Shown in pieces: positions 33,394-43,794 of a stretch of DNA of 64,000 nt. Position numbers and translations under genes: made by a program. Position 1 is the stretch's first letter; every line of letters starts with the position of its first letter. Under the pieces are notes generated by a model that saw nothing but the letters and a program-made list of their open reading frames with translations, made no database searches and was not told the DNA's origin. The stretch lies in assembly GCF_000018865.1 (NCBI RefSeq), contig NC_010175.1, positions 2,852,001 to 2,916,000 of the forward strand. Direction: 5' to 3'. The DNA is from Chloroflexus aurantiacus J-10-fl (GTDB lineage: Bacteria; Chloroflexota; Chloroflexia; Chloroflexales; Chloroflexaceae).

Positions 33394-34293
33394 GTGCAGC
33401 GTGAGGTGCGTCTCAGTATCATCATTCCGTGCTACAACGCGGCAACAACACTGGGTGAACAATTGACGGCGCTCGCAAGCCAGCGATGGGATCGACCATG
33501 GGAAGTGATCGTCGCTGATAACGGTTCACGCGACGAATCACGACGGGTAGCGGCAGATTTTCTGGTACGTATGCCGAATCTGCGTATTATCGATGCCGGT
33601 GCCCGGCGTGGCGGAGCGTTTGCCCGCAATGAGGGTGTACGCCATGCGCGTGGCACGGCCCTGGCCTTCGTCGATGCCGATGATGTGGTGGCTCCGGGCT
33701 GGGTAGCAGCAATTGGCCAGGCACTCGATACCTTTCCCTTTGTTGCTTCCCGTTTCGATATTGAACATCTCAATCATCATTCGTGGCTAAGCCGAACACG
33801 ACGCAACCCACAGGCCGATGGCTTGCAGCGGGTGAGCTATCCACCGTATCTGCCCCACGCCGGTGGTTCGGGGCTGGCAATTGAACGAACCCTGCACGAT
33901 CAGGTCGGTGGTTTTGATGAGACCCTGTCGCGTCTGATGGACACTGACTACTGTTTTCGAGTGCAGTTACAGTGTCAGGTTCCGCTGACATTCGTGCCGG
34001 ATGCCCTCGTCTATGTGCGTTATCGCGATACGCTGGTCGGGATGCTACGTCAAACCAGGGAACGGGCGATTGCCAATGTAGCCCTGGCCCGTCGCTACAG
34101 CCATCTGACTGATACACCGCGCCGATCACTTTCACCCTGGCTCTCGTATGCGCGGCGCTGGTTGCGTCAGGTAGGGCGGGTTGTCCAGATTCGACAACGT
34201 GAACATCTCGCCGAATGGTTGCGAATGAATGCCTGGTTGATCGGTTTGTTGCAGGGCAGTCTGCAATACCGGTGCCCGCCGCTGGCGATTTAG
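33394..34293 (+). CDS. Family 2 glycosyltransferase
   Basis: 299 residues from GTG 33394, chosen because GAGGAGG precedes it. The GT-A fold starts with RLSIIIPCYNAATTLGEQL; the metal/nucleotide-sugar site is at ALAFVDADDVV (about 92-102), and the acceptor-side SRLMDTDYCFR motif is near 184. One GT-A domain only, no membrane helix. It should add one sugar to the lipid-linked repeat unit on the cytosolic face. Donor and linkage cannot be told from sequence. It is 90 bp after the sugar dehydrogenase gene. Confidence 0.88.
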   Translation: MQREVRLSIIIPCYNAATTLGEQLTALASQRWDRPWEVIVADNGSRDESRRVAADFLVRMPNLRIIDAGARRGGAFARNEGVRHARGTALAFVDADDVVAPGWVAAIGQALDTFPFVASRFDIEHLNHHSWLSRTRRNPQADGLQRVSYPPYLPHAGGSGLAIERTLHDQVGGFDETLSRLMDTDYCFRVQLQCQVPLTFVPDALVYVRYRDTLVGMLRQTRERAIANVALARRYSHLTDTPRRSLSPWLSYARRWLRQVGRVVQIRQREHLAEWLRMNAWLIGLLQGSLQYRCPPLAI

Positions 34294-34341
34294 GTGTGAG
34301 AATCGTTTCGCTCCTCCCTGGTCAGTGCTTGAAAGGTTACT

Positions 34342-35073
34342 GTGATTCCTCAATCTTTTGTCACATACAGGTCTGGCCGGCATGTCAGACGCTGGTTCGC
34401 TCCAATCGGTCGGCGTCTCTTCGGTACGCTGGTGCGGGTAGAGACGACTGAACCGCTGGTCGCGTTAACCTTCGACGATGGGCCACATCCTGTCTTTACG
34501 CCGCAGATTCTCGATCTGTGTGAACAGTATCAGCTTCGGGCAACCTTTTTTCTGCTCGGCCAACATGCTGTCGATCAGCGTGATCTGGTGACACGAATGG
34601 TAGCCGCCGGTCATGCGATTGGGAACCATACCTTCAGTCACATTCGTATGCCACAAACCCGGCGCTGGCAACGCTGGCGTGAATTGTGGCAGACGCAGCA
34701 GGTACTCGCACCATACCGGCTGCGTTTATTTCGTCCTCCCTATGGCGGGCAATCTTACGGTTCACGCTTCGATGCCCTCCTGTTTGGGTATGAAGTTGTT
34801 GGCTGGACATTTCATATTGAAGACTGGATTGCACAACCGGCCTCGCAACTGGCTGCACGGCTGGTAGATCAGGTGCGACCAGGGAGTATTATCTTGCTCC
34901 ATGACCGCCTGGCAAATCCACGTGATCCCCAGGCAGCCGACCGTACCAGTCTGGTGTCGGCACTGGCAATGGCCTTACCCGAGTTGCAACGTACCTATCG
35001 TTTTGTCACAGTACCTGAGTTGATCCGTGCCGGAACACCGGTGCGGGTGCCCTGGTTTCGTCCGGCGTTGTAA
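34342..35073 (+). CDS. Polysaccharide deacetylase (NodB homology domain)
   Basis: 243 residues, carbohydrate esterase family 4. All five NodB motifs are visible: catalytic base/metal Asp pair in LTFDDGPHP (about 44-52), metal histidines in GNHTFSH (about 94-100), RPPYGGQSYG, the HIEDW aromatic groove, and SIILLHD with the last His. It removes N- or O-acetyl groups from a polysaccharide or lipid-linked sugar. No signal peptide is seen, so it may work on the lipid-linked precursor or be exported unconventionally. Start GTG 34342 follows AAAGG. Confidence 0.88.
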   Translation: MIPQSFVTYRSGRHVRRWFAPIGRRLFGTLVRVETTEPLVALTFDDGPHPVFTPQILDLCEQYQLRATFFLLGQHAVDQRDLVTRMVAAGHAIGNHTFSHIRMPQTRRWQRWRELWQTQQVLAPYRLRLFRPPYGGQSYGSRFDALLFGYEVVGWTFHIEDWIAQPASQLAARLVDQVRPGSIILLHDRLANPRDPQAADRTSLVSALAMALPELQRTYRFVTVPELIRAGTPVRVPWFRPAL

Positions 35074-35082
35074 TGATTGTGA

Positions 35083-36843
<1,761 letters not shown>

Positions 36844-37626
36844 ATGAAAGATGTCTTCGCACACGCCCGGCGCACACTACGGCAATGGTTGAAAGGCCCA
36901 AACGCCGATTTAGGTTTTAAACCGCAACCCGATTTTTACTATCTGGCCTCGTTCCCCAAGTCGGGGAATACCTGGGTGCGGTTTTTGCTGGCCAACCTGC
37001 TGGCCGGCCAGGAATTGGGACTCCAGGGCTTTGGGCGCTACGTTCCAGACAGCCATATCAAAGGCGATCTGGTCTACATGGCCGATCCAACAACCCCTTT
37101 TAACCAGATGCGCCCGCGGTTTGTGAAGACCCATCTGCACTACCGACCGGTATTTCGGCGGGCCATCTACATCGTGCGCGATGGTCGTGATGCGATGACA
37201 TCGTACTATCACTGGCGCAACCGGCGGTCGGATAAGCCGGTAAGTCTGCACGAGATCATCGTGGGTGACATCTACTGGGGACGCTGGTCGGATCACGTGT
37301 TGGGGTGGCTGAACAGCGGCGCTGAGTTGCTGGTGGTGAAGTACGAAGATCTCTACGCTGATACGCCCTCACAGGTGCGCCGTATCCTCAATTTCTGCCA
37401 TATTCAGGCCACCGACGACCAGATCGCGGCAGCGGTTGCCGCCTCGTCGTTCGAGCGCATGCGCGCCAAGGAACAGGCTGCCAATGGCGCTGCAACGCCA
37501 TTCTTCGTGCGCAAAGGTGGATCTGGCGACTGGCGCAATTTGTTTTCGCCCGCCGATGAGGAACTGTTCTGGCAATACCATCGCGCGGGCATGCTGGCTG
37601 CCGGTTACGGAGATCGAGCGGCCTGA
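36844..37626 (+). CDS. PAPS-dependent sulfotransferase
   Basis: 260 residues with the sulfotransferase family's two PAPS sites: the 5'-phosphosulfate loop FPKSGNTWVRFLLANLL (about 36-52) and the 3'-phosphate motif YIVRDGRDAMTSYYHW (about 108-123). The late KGGSGDWRNLFS signature (about 220-231) is also intact. It is soluble, with no membrane helix. It starts immediately after the PAPS synthase stop codon and should transfer sulfate to a sugar or lipid acceptor; in this locus a polysaccharide repeat unit is the natural guess. The catalytic histidine is likely in KTHLHYRP, near residue 98. Confidence 0.9.
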   Translation: MKDVFAHARRTLRQWLKGPNADLGFKPQPDFYYLASFPKSGNTWVRFLLANLLAGQELGLQGFGRYVPDSHIKGDLVYMADPTTPFNQMRPRFVKTHLHYRPVFRRAIYIVRDGRDAMTSYYHWRNRRSDKPVSLHEIIVGDIYWGRWSDHVLGWLNSGAELLVVKYEDLYADTPSQVRRILNFCHIQATDDQIAAAVAASSFERMRAKEQAANGAATPFFVRKGGSGDWRNLFSPADEELFWQYHRAGMLAAGYGDRAA

Positions 37627-37646
37627 TCATAGCGGGAGAAGCCGTT

Positions 37647-38336
37647 ATGCGACAACGACTGGTACGGCTCTGGACTGACTGGTGGATGCGGCAGGCCGGC
37701 CCTGGGCGCTGGGGGAAAGTGGCGACATGGCTGGCAGCGTGGCCGCACGCGCCATACAAAGCACGGGTCGCGCTCGCTCATCACTATCCACAGGGCTATG
37801 TTTCGCCATCGGCCCAATTGAGTGGTCGTCGTATCCGCCGAGGGCGGCATGTCTTTATCGGCGACGGCGTTGTGATCTATCAGCGTCAGGATGGCGGCCA
37901 GATTGATCTGGGTGATTACGTAGAACTCCACCGCGATACGATCATCGAATGTGGTCGTGGTGGTAGTCTGCGAATCGGCGAACGAACCGGTATTCAGCCC
38001 CGCTGTCAACTATCGGCGTATATTGAACAGATTGTCATCGGGCGTGGCTGCCAGATTGCACCACAATGTGCATTCTACCCCTACGACCACGGTACAGCAC
38101 CCGGTCAGCCGATAGGGAGCCAGCCCCTGACTAGCAAGGGGCCTATCGTGCTGGAAGATGATGTCTGGTTGGGTTACGGGGTTGTGGTGCTGTCGGGGGT
38201 CACGATTGGTAGCGGGACGGTGGTGGGAGCCGGGAGTGTTGTAACCCGCAGTCTGCCGGCAGGGGTGATTGCCGCCGGTATTCCGGCGCGTATTGTACGT
38301 GAGCGAACTGAGCAGGATGTGGAACGTACGAGGTGA
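37647..38336 (+). CDS. Hexapeptide-repeat acyltransferase (LbetaH)
   Basis: 229 residues. The first 55 are basic and helical. After that come isoleucine-patch hexapeptide repeats forming a left-handed beta helix (IGDGVV, IGERTGI, IVIGRGCQI, LEDDVWLGYGVVVLSG, VTIGSGTVVGAGSVV). The motif CAFYPYDHG carries the likely catalytic His. It ends in the usual PAGVIAAGIPARIV cap. The family O-acetylates sugars with acetyl-CoA in surface polysaccharide loci. It is 20 bp after the sulfotransferase and 3 bp before a glycosyltransferase, inside the same operon. Confidence 0.87.
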   Translation: MRQRLVRLWTDWWMRQAGPGRWGKVATWLAAWPHAPYKARVALAHHYPQGYVSPSAQLSGRRIRRGRHVFIGDGVVIYQRQDGGQIDLGDYVELHRDTIIECGRGGSLRIGERTGIQPRCQLSAYIEQIVIGRGCQIAPQCAFYPYDHGTAPGQPIGSQPLTSKGPIVLEDDVWLGYGVVVLSGVTIGSGTVVGAGSVVTRSLPAGVIAAGIPARIVRERTEQDVERTR

Positions 38337-38339
38337 ACA

Positions 38340-39320
38340 ATGGCAGCGACGGTAACGGTGGCAATCCCGGTTTACAAGCGACTAACTTACGTCGCCCAGG
38401 CCATCCGATCAGTAGCTGATCAGGACTATCCGGCTATTGAGTTGATTGTTTCCGATAATGGCTGTAATGGCGACGCTGTGCTGAATCTGGTGCGTGAGTA
38501 TTATCCACGCCCCTTTGTGTTTCGTCAGAACCCAACGTCGGTGCCGATTGTGCCGCACTTTAATCAGTTGCTGGCCGCCGCCAGTGGTGATTATTTTGTC
38601 CTGCTGAGCGATGATGATGAACTGGCACCGGGCTATCTGACCGCTATGGTGGCAGCTCTGGAGTCTCATACTGGGGCAGCCGCTGCCATTTCCCGGGTTG
38701 AAGTACTCGATGAACAGAACCGGGTCGTGGCTTCGACCGCCGACCGACCATTGCCGCCGCGAGTGATGCGTGGCCCTGATTGGATCCGTCGCTGGGGCCA
38801 TAACCAGCACAAATTCGTCTGCTTTACCACCAATCTGGCGCGTACCGCCGATCTGCGGGCAGTTGGTGGGTACCCCGATTTCGATGGTGGTAATGGGGTA
38901 GATAACGCTCTTCTGGTTGTCCTCAGCATTGATCGTAGCATTGTCTACTGCGATGAAGCGGTGTTTCGCCATCGCATCTACGACACCAGTTTTGGCAAAT
39001 CGGTGGGTGTGTCCAGTCTGGCGCGGGCATCACGGCAGTTTCTGGCATTTCTGCACCAGCATCCGGTGTTGCGTGCATACGCACGACAACATCCGCACGA
39101 ATGGGCTGTCTGCCGTGATGCCATTACGCGCGTGATCTGGACAACGTACTACGGACGATGGCGACAGCTCTACCGTGGTCGGGAACGGTACATTGACTGG
39201 CTGAAAGCCGGTTTTGCTTTACCGTTTATTCCGGCATACTACCGGCGAGCACTGCCTGAAATGCTCTACTCATTACCGGCAGTGGGGACGCTGGCTCGCC
39301 GACGTTTACCGGCACGGTGA
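38340..39320 (+). CDS. Family 2 glycosyltransferase
   Basis: 326 residues, GT-A fold. It opens VTVAIPVYKRLTYVAQAIRS, with the DXD-type site in YFVLLSDDDELAPGYL (about 83-98). The C-terminal 90 residues are basic and aromatic-rich and may contact the membrane. It probably adds one sugar to the growing unit; donor unknown. It begins 3 bp after the acyltransferase stop, and its own stop overlaps the next start by 4 bp (GTGA). Confidence 0.87.
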   Translation: MAATVTVAIPVYKRLTYVAQAIRSVADQDYPAIELIVSDNGCNGDAVLNLVREYYPRPFVFRQNPTSVPIVPHFNQLLAAASGDYFVLLSDDDELAPGYLTAMVAALESHTGAAAAISRVEVLDEQNRVVASTADRPLPPRVMRGPDWIRRWGHNQHKFVCFTTNLARTADLRAVGGYPDFDGGNGVDNALLVVLSIDRSIVYCDEAVFRHRIYDTSFGKSVGVSSLARASRQFLAFLHQHPVLRAYARQHPHEWAVCRDAITRVIWTTYYGRWRQLYRGRERYIDWLKAGFALPFIPAYYRRALPEMLYSLPAVGTLARRRLPAR

Positions 39321-40621
39321 CGGATATGCACGTGGTTCATCTCAGCACCAACGATATAAGCGGCGGTGCGGCCAGAGCAGCCTATCGTCTGCATCGAGCC
39401 TTACTTGCGGCGGGCTGTCGGTCGCAGATGCTGGTGGCAAACCGACGTAGTGATGATCCAACCGTACAGACTCTGCCTGCTACCGTGAGTATCGTCAAGC
39501 GCTGGCAACGGCGCTGGCGGGGCTGGCGCATCCGGCAGGCGATGAAGCCATACCTCCAGACCCGACCGTCCGGGCTGGAGCCATTTAGTGATGATCGCAG
39601 TCGCTACGGCTCAGAGCTGGTGCAGGCGTTGCCGCGGTGTGACGTCATCAATTTGCATTGGGTGGCCGGTTTGGTTGACTATACCAGCTTCTTTCGTGTC
39701 GTGCCCCAGCGGGTGCCGGTTGTATGGCGGCTATCCGATCAGCAGCCGTTCACCGGTGGCTGTCACTATAACGAGGGGTGTGAGCGCTATACTGCGGCCT
39801 GTGGTGCCTGTCCGCAGCTCGGATCGCATAACGACCATGATCTCTCGCATCAAATCTGGCGACGCAAACGCGCCGCATTGGCCGCAGTGCCTGCCGGACG
39901 TCTGCATATCGTCGCTCTCAACCGCTGGATTGCGGCTGAAGTACAGCGTAGTTCGCTGTTCGGGCACTTACCGGTGCACATCATTCCCAACGGCCTCGAC
40001 ACAACCGTTTTCGCCCCCTTCGATCAAGCGTATGCCCGGGCGACCCTGGGCTTGCCTCAACAGGCGAAGATCGTCCTCTTCGTGGCAGTTTCGGTGGCAA
40101 ACCGACGTAAGGGCTTTGCCGAGCTAACGGCGGCGCTGGCTGGTATGAGTGACGAACCAGAGTTGCTGTTAGTTTCGATTGGGCGGAATCCGCCGCCGAT
40201 AGCTGCACCGATAGCGCATCGTTCGTTGGGCGTGATCGATGAAGATACCAGACTGGCCCTGGTGTACAGTGCGGCTGATCTTTTTGTCATTCCTTCGTTG
40301 CAAGACAACATGCCGAGTACGGTGCTGGAAGCGTTGGCGTGTGGTACGCCGGTGGTCGGTTTTGATACCGGTGGCATCGGCGAGCTTGTGCGTCCCGGGC
40401 AAACCGGCTGGCTGGCGCCGGTTGGTGATGTGGTAGCGTTGCGAGCAGCAATGCAGCGCCTGTTAGCCAACACCGATGAGCGACAGATGATGAGTCGGCA
40501 GTGTCGGGCGATTGCTCTGTCCGAATACCGACAGGAATTGCAGGCGCAGCGCTATCTTGAACTCTATCACCAGATTACTACGTCGGCTCATACCGATCCT
40601 GGGGTACGCCTGCGGCGATGA
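39317..40621 (+). CDS. Family 4 glycosyltransferase (WcaC-like)
   Basis: 434 residues of GT-B fold. The N-terminal domain starts MHVVHLSTNDISGGAARAA and includes the family's CHYNEGCERY...CGACPQLGS cysteine-rich stretch (about 150-170). The donor-binding C-domain has FVIPSLQDNMPSTVLEALA (about 319-337) with the conserved Glu, and GFDTGGIGELV. The cysteine stretch and opening resemble the WcaC branch of colanic acid-type GT4 enzymes. Start is GTG 39317 overlapping the previous stop, or ATG 39326. It ends the first tight gene string; a 218-bp gap follows. Confidence 0.88.
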   Translation: MTDMHVVHLSTNDISGGAARAAYRLHRALLAAGCRSQMLVANRRSDDPTVQTLPATVSIVKRWQRRWRGWRIRQAMKPYLQTRPSGLEPFSDDRSRYGSELVQALPRCDVINLHWVAGLVDYTSFFRVVPQRVPVVWRLSDQQPFTGGCHYNEGCERYTAACGACPQLGSHNDHDLSHQIWRRKRAALAAVPAGRLHIVALNRWIAAEVQRSSLFGHLPVHIIPNGLDTTVFAPFDQAYARATLGLPQQAKIVLFVAVSVANRRKGFAELTAALAGMSDEPELLLVSIGRNPPPIAAPIAHRSLGVIDEDTRLALVYSAADLFVIPSLQDNMPSTVLEALACGTPVVGFDTGGIGELVRPGQTGWLAPVGDVVALRAAMQRLLANTDERQMMSRQCRAIALSEYRQELQAQRYLELYHQITTSAHTDPGVRLRR

Positions 40622-40708
40622 ACGTTTTGTTATAACGCACTTCTGTAGATGACATCTCACTGTCACGTTTTCCGGCTACAACTACAGTGCGATGTGGTAG
40701 AGCGTCTA

Positions 40709-40714
40709 TATAAT
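40709..40714 (+). promoter_or_regulatory. Possible -10 element before the Wzz/BY-kinase-like gene
   Basis: A perfect TATAAT (within TATATAAT) lies 125 bp before the next gene, in the only sizeable gap of the locus. No good -35 is present at normal spacing, so the promoter would need an activator or be weak. Confidence 0.3.
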
Positions 40715-40839
40715 GGTTGTCAAACGGTCTGTTTCCCCGATCACACATTGCTCCACGCCACAGACCAGATGATCGTGAGAGATTTCGTTGTATCTGGCAC
40801 GTGCAAGAGACCTCTTGTACGCACCGTGTGGAGGGTCAC

Positions 40840-42249
40840 TTGGAACTCAAAAACTACCTGCTCTTTATCTGGCGCTGGGCATGGTTGATCATCCTGTTTG
40901 CGCTCGTTGGTGGAGGCGTAGGTTATGCCTACTCGCAGACCCAGCCCCGCCTTTACGAAGCCTCAACAATGCTCATGGTGAACCAGGATCAGGGTATCTT
41001 TGCCCGCCCTTCACCAACCCTGGAAGATCTCCGGGCACGTGAACGGTATGCACTGACGGTACGTGAATTGTTGCTGGTACGGCCGGTGCTGGAGCGGGCG
41101 GCTGGAATGGTTGAAGGAGTGACGCCTGCGCAACTGGCGGCACGTACCAGCACAACTGAAGTTGGGAAGACCGAGCTATTTCTGCTTTCGGTACGTGATA
41201 CCAGCCGGCAACGTGCTGTTGAACTGGCCGATGCGATTGTTGCCTCGTTCCAGGCTCTGGAGCGTGATCTGCTCGATAATCCCTACGCACAGGCATCAAC
41301 CCTGATCGTCGTCGATCCGGCGTATGCGAAACGCAATCCGGTCAGCCCGGATTATACCCGCAACATCGTCCTCAGTGCCTTCATTGCAGTACTGATTGCA
41401 ATTGTGATTGGTTTTCTCTACGACTACTTCAATACCCGGATCAGCGATGAGGGCGATTTGAGCCGGCGCGGTGGTGGGCGGCCACTGGTTACCGTTGGTA
41501 GACTCAAAGGATCAACGCCGGCAGCCCAATTGGTGACGCTTAGGGAACCGGCATCGCTCGATGCCGAAGCGTATCGTATGTTCCGGCTGCATCTCGACGC
41601 GCTGGCTGCCGACGTTCGTCCGCAGATGATTGCCGTTATCAGTGCAGTAGCCGGTGAGGGGCGGAGTCTGACAGCGGCTAACCTGGCGGTAGCGCTGGCA
41701 CAAACCGGACGGCGCGTGATCCTGGTTGATGCGAATCTCCGCAATCCAATTCAGCACACATTGTTTGAGTTACCGAATCAGGGTGGTCTCTCGAACCTGC
41801 TTAGCAGCACTGCTCAGGCTATTGAGCCATTTCTCCGGGTTACCGCACAGGCAAACCTCTACGTGCTGACAGCGGGTAATGTGTTGGGATTGCCGGCTCA
41901 ATTGCTAGGTGGGGTGCATCTGGAGAAGGTGCTGGGCGCATTGCGTCAGTGTGCTGATGTCATCATCATCGATACTGCCCCGCTCTTAACCTTTGCCGAT
42001 ACCACCCTGTTATTGCGTGCAGTGGATACGACCCTGGCCGTCGTGCGATCCGACCAAACGACTGAGGGTGATCTGCGGCAAATGCTGGAGCTGTTGCAAC
42101 AGACCGGTATTGCCTGTCTGGGGATCGTGTTGAATGGTGTTCGTAAACGCCGCAGCCGATTCGCTCTTCCAGTTGCACGTCGCACCGAATCGACGCCTGC
42201 GATGGTGGTGGCTAACCGCAGTGAGACCGTTGGCGATGCAGGAGATTGA
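40840..42249 (+). CDS. Wzz-type chain-length regulator fused to degenerate BY-kinase-like ATPase
   Basis: 469 residues from TTG 40840, chosen because GGAGGG precedes it and the protein then begins ELKNYLLFIWRWAW, the usual Wzz start. Two helices (about 8-30 and 175-197) flank the extracytoplasmic Wzz domain. The cytosolic part (about 255-440) is a bacterial tyrosine kinase/MinD-like fold: SAVAGEGRSLTAANLA (about 269-284), VILVDANLRNP (about 294-304) and IIIIDTAPLL (about 375). The Walker A lysine is Arg (GEGRS). The C-terminus is rich in Arg/Ser but has no Tyr cluster, so autophosphorylation is doubtful. It probably controls polymer length or export. Confidence 0.85.
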   Translation: MELKNYLLFIWRWAWLIILFALVGGGVGYAYSQTQPRLYEASTMLMVNQDQGIFARPSPTLEDLRARERYALTVRELLLVRPVLERAAGMVEGVTPAQLAARTSTTEVGKTELFLLSVRDTSRQRAVELADAIVASFQALERDLLDNPYAQASTLIVVDPAYAKRNPVSPDYTRNIVLSAFIAVLIAIVIGFLYDYFNTRISDEGDLSRRGGGRPLVTVGRLKGSTPAAQLVTLREPASLDAEAYRMFRLHLDALAADVRPQMIAVISAVAGEGRSLTAANLAVALAQTGRRVILVDANLRNPIQHTLFELPNQGGLSNLLSSTAQAIEPFLRVTAQANLYVLTAGNVLGLPAQLLGGVHLEKVLGALRQCADVIIIDTAPLLTFADTTLLLRAVDTTLAVVRSDQTTEGDLRQMLELLQQTGIACLGIVLNGVRKRRSRFALPVARRTESTPAMVVANRSETVGDAGD

Positions 42250-42252
42250 CCT

Positions 42253-43773
42253 ATGCGACGTTTCTGGTTGATGTTGATCACCATGCTGGCGTTGCTGCTA
42301 AGTGCATGTACTCAGCAGACGATGCCTGATACCGAAGCGGTAGCTGTGGCGACGCCGCAGGCGACTGAATCATCGCCGGTACCTGCCTCAACTGCTGCTC
42401 CGACCATTGTCAATGGCACCCTGATCGCTAATGGACGTGTTCAGCCAATGACCGTGCTTGATCTCAGTTTTGTCAATGGCGGATCGGTCGTCGAGGTGCT
42501 GGTTAAACCCGGGGATCGGGTGCGGGCCGGTGATGTTATGGCAAGCCTGGATATTCGGGCACTCGATCTGACACTGGCTGAAGCGCGGGTAGCACTGGCA
42601 GAGGCACAGGCGAATTATGAGCAGTTGCGTAGTGGAGCTACTCCCGAGCAAATTGCCCAGGCTGAAGCCGAAATTGAACGTGCCCGTGCCCGGTTGGCCG
42701 ATGGGCGGACAAATGTCACCCAAAGCGATATTGCTGCTGTCCAGGCTGAATTGCGGGAGGCGCGCGCAGTGCTCGAGCGCTTGCAGAAGGGAATTACGCC
42801 AGAGGATCGTGCCCGTCTGGAAGCGGCAGTAGCCGAAGCCAAAGCTCGCTTGCAAACTCGCATCAATACGCTGGCAGGTGAAAAGACCCAGCTCGAGTCG
42901 CAGATCGAACGATTGGCGAACGAGTTGCGTAATGCGCAGGATGACTATTCGCGCACCGCGTGGGCCAATCAGCAGATTGTGGCGAATGGTGGTCAATTGA
43001 CCCAGGCGCAAATCGATAATGAAACCCGGTTGTTGCGAGCCGTCGAAAATGCCGAGCGGCGTCTGCAAGAAGCGCGGGTAGCTTTAGAGACGGTGCGTCA
43101 GAACGAGTTTAGCGAGATTGCGGCTTATCGGGCAGAGGTGGAACAGGCCGAGGCTTTATTGGCCGATGCGTCACGCCCGGCCACACCTGATCAGATTGCG
43201 GCTGCCGAGAAGCGAATCTTGCAGGCCGAGGCGCGATTGGCGCAACTGACTATCAATCATCCCAATGAAGTTGCCGTTTACGAAGCAGAACTGCGCAAGG
43301 CTGAAGCTGATTTTGCCCGTCTGGTAGCTGAACCAACCAGCGCCCAGATCGCGATTGCGCAGGCACGGATCGAGCGCGCTGAAATTGAGGTGCGGCGGGC
43401 TGAATTGAACCGTGAACGGTACCAGATTCGAGCACCGATTGATGCGACGGTGGTCACAGTAACGGTGCAACCTGGTCAGACGGTTGAAGCCAATCAGCGG
43501 GTTATCACCCTGGCAACGCTGGATCAGTGGCAAATTGTGGTGCCTAACTTGAGTGAAATTCATGTCAGCCTGATCCAGGAAAACGATCCGGTCACGATCA
43601 GTTTCATCGCTCTCCCTGATCTACGTCTGAGCGGAAGGGTCAGCTACATCGAACCGATTGGTCAGGAGACCGGTATCGGTACGACGTATACCGTGCGCAT
43701 TATTCCCGATAGCTGGGATCAGCGGCTGCGCTGGAATATGAATGCGCAAGTCGTCTTTTCGGCAGGTCAGTAA
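42253..43773 (+). CDS. HlyD/MFP-family lipoprotein with long coiled-coil hairpin
   Basis: 506 residues. The signal peptide ends in lipobox LLLSAC with C19 as the lipidated residue. The split biotinyl-lipoyl domain is at about 55-100 and 395-430 (VLVKPGDRVRAGDVMASLD and ATVVTVTVQPGQTVEANQ). Between them lies an unusually long alpha-helical hairpin rich in Ala, Glu and Arg (about 105-390). A beta-barrel domain follows to the end. Such adaptors link inner-membrane transporters to outer channels, yet no partner transporter is adjacent and Chloroflexus is thought to lack an LPS outer membrane. It starts 3 bp after the Wzz-like gene, so it probably serves glycan export. Confidence 0.85.
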   Translation: MRRFWLMLITMLALLLSACTQQTMPDTEAVAVATPQATESSPVPASTAAPTIVNGTLIANGRVQPMTVLDLSFVNGGSVVEVLVKPGDRVRAGDVMASLDIRALDLTLAEARVALAEAQANYEQLRSGATPEQIAQAEAEIERARARLADGRTNVTQSDIAAVQAELREARAVLERLQKGITPEDRARLEAAVAEAKARLQTRINTLAGEKTQLESQIERLANELRNAQDDYSRTAWANQQIVANGGQLTQAQIDNETRLLRAVENAERRLQEARVALETVRQNEFSEIAAYRAEVEQAEALLADASRPATPDQIAAAEKRILQAEARLAQLTINHPNEVAVYEAELRKAEADFARLVAEPTSAQIAIAQARIERAEIEVRRAELNRERYQIRAPIDATVVTVTVQPGQTVEANQRVITLATLDQWQIVVPNLSEIHVSLIQENDPVTISFIALPDLRLSGRVSYIEPIGQETGIGTTYTVRIIPDSWDQRLRWNMNAQVVFSAGQ

Positions 43774-43794
43774 CCATCCTGGAGGAGGAAGCAA

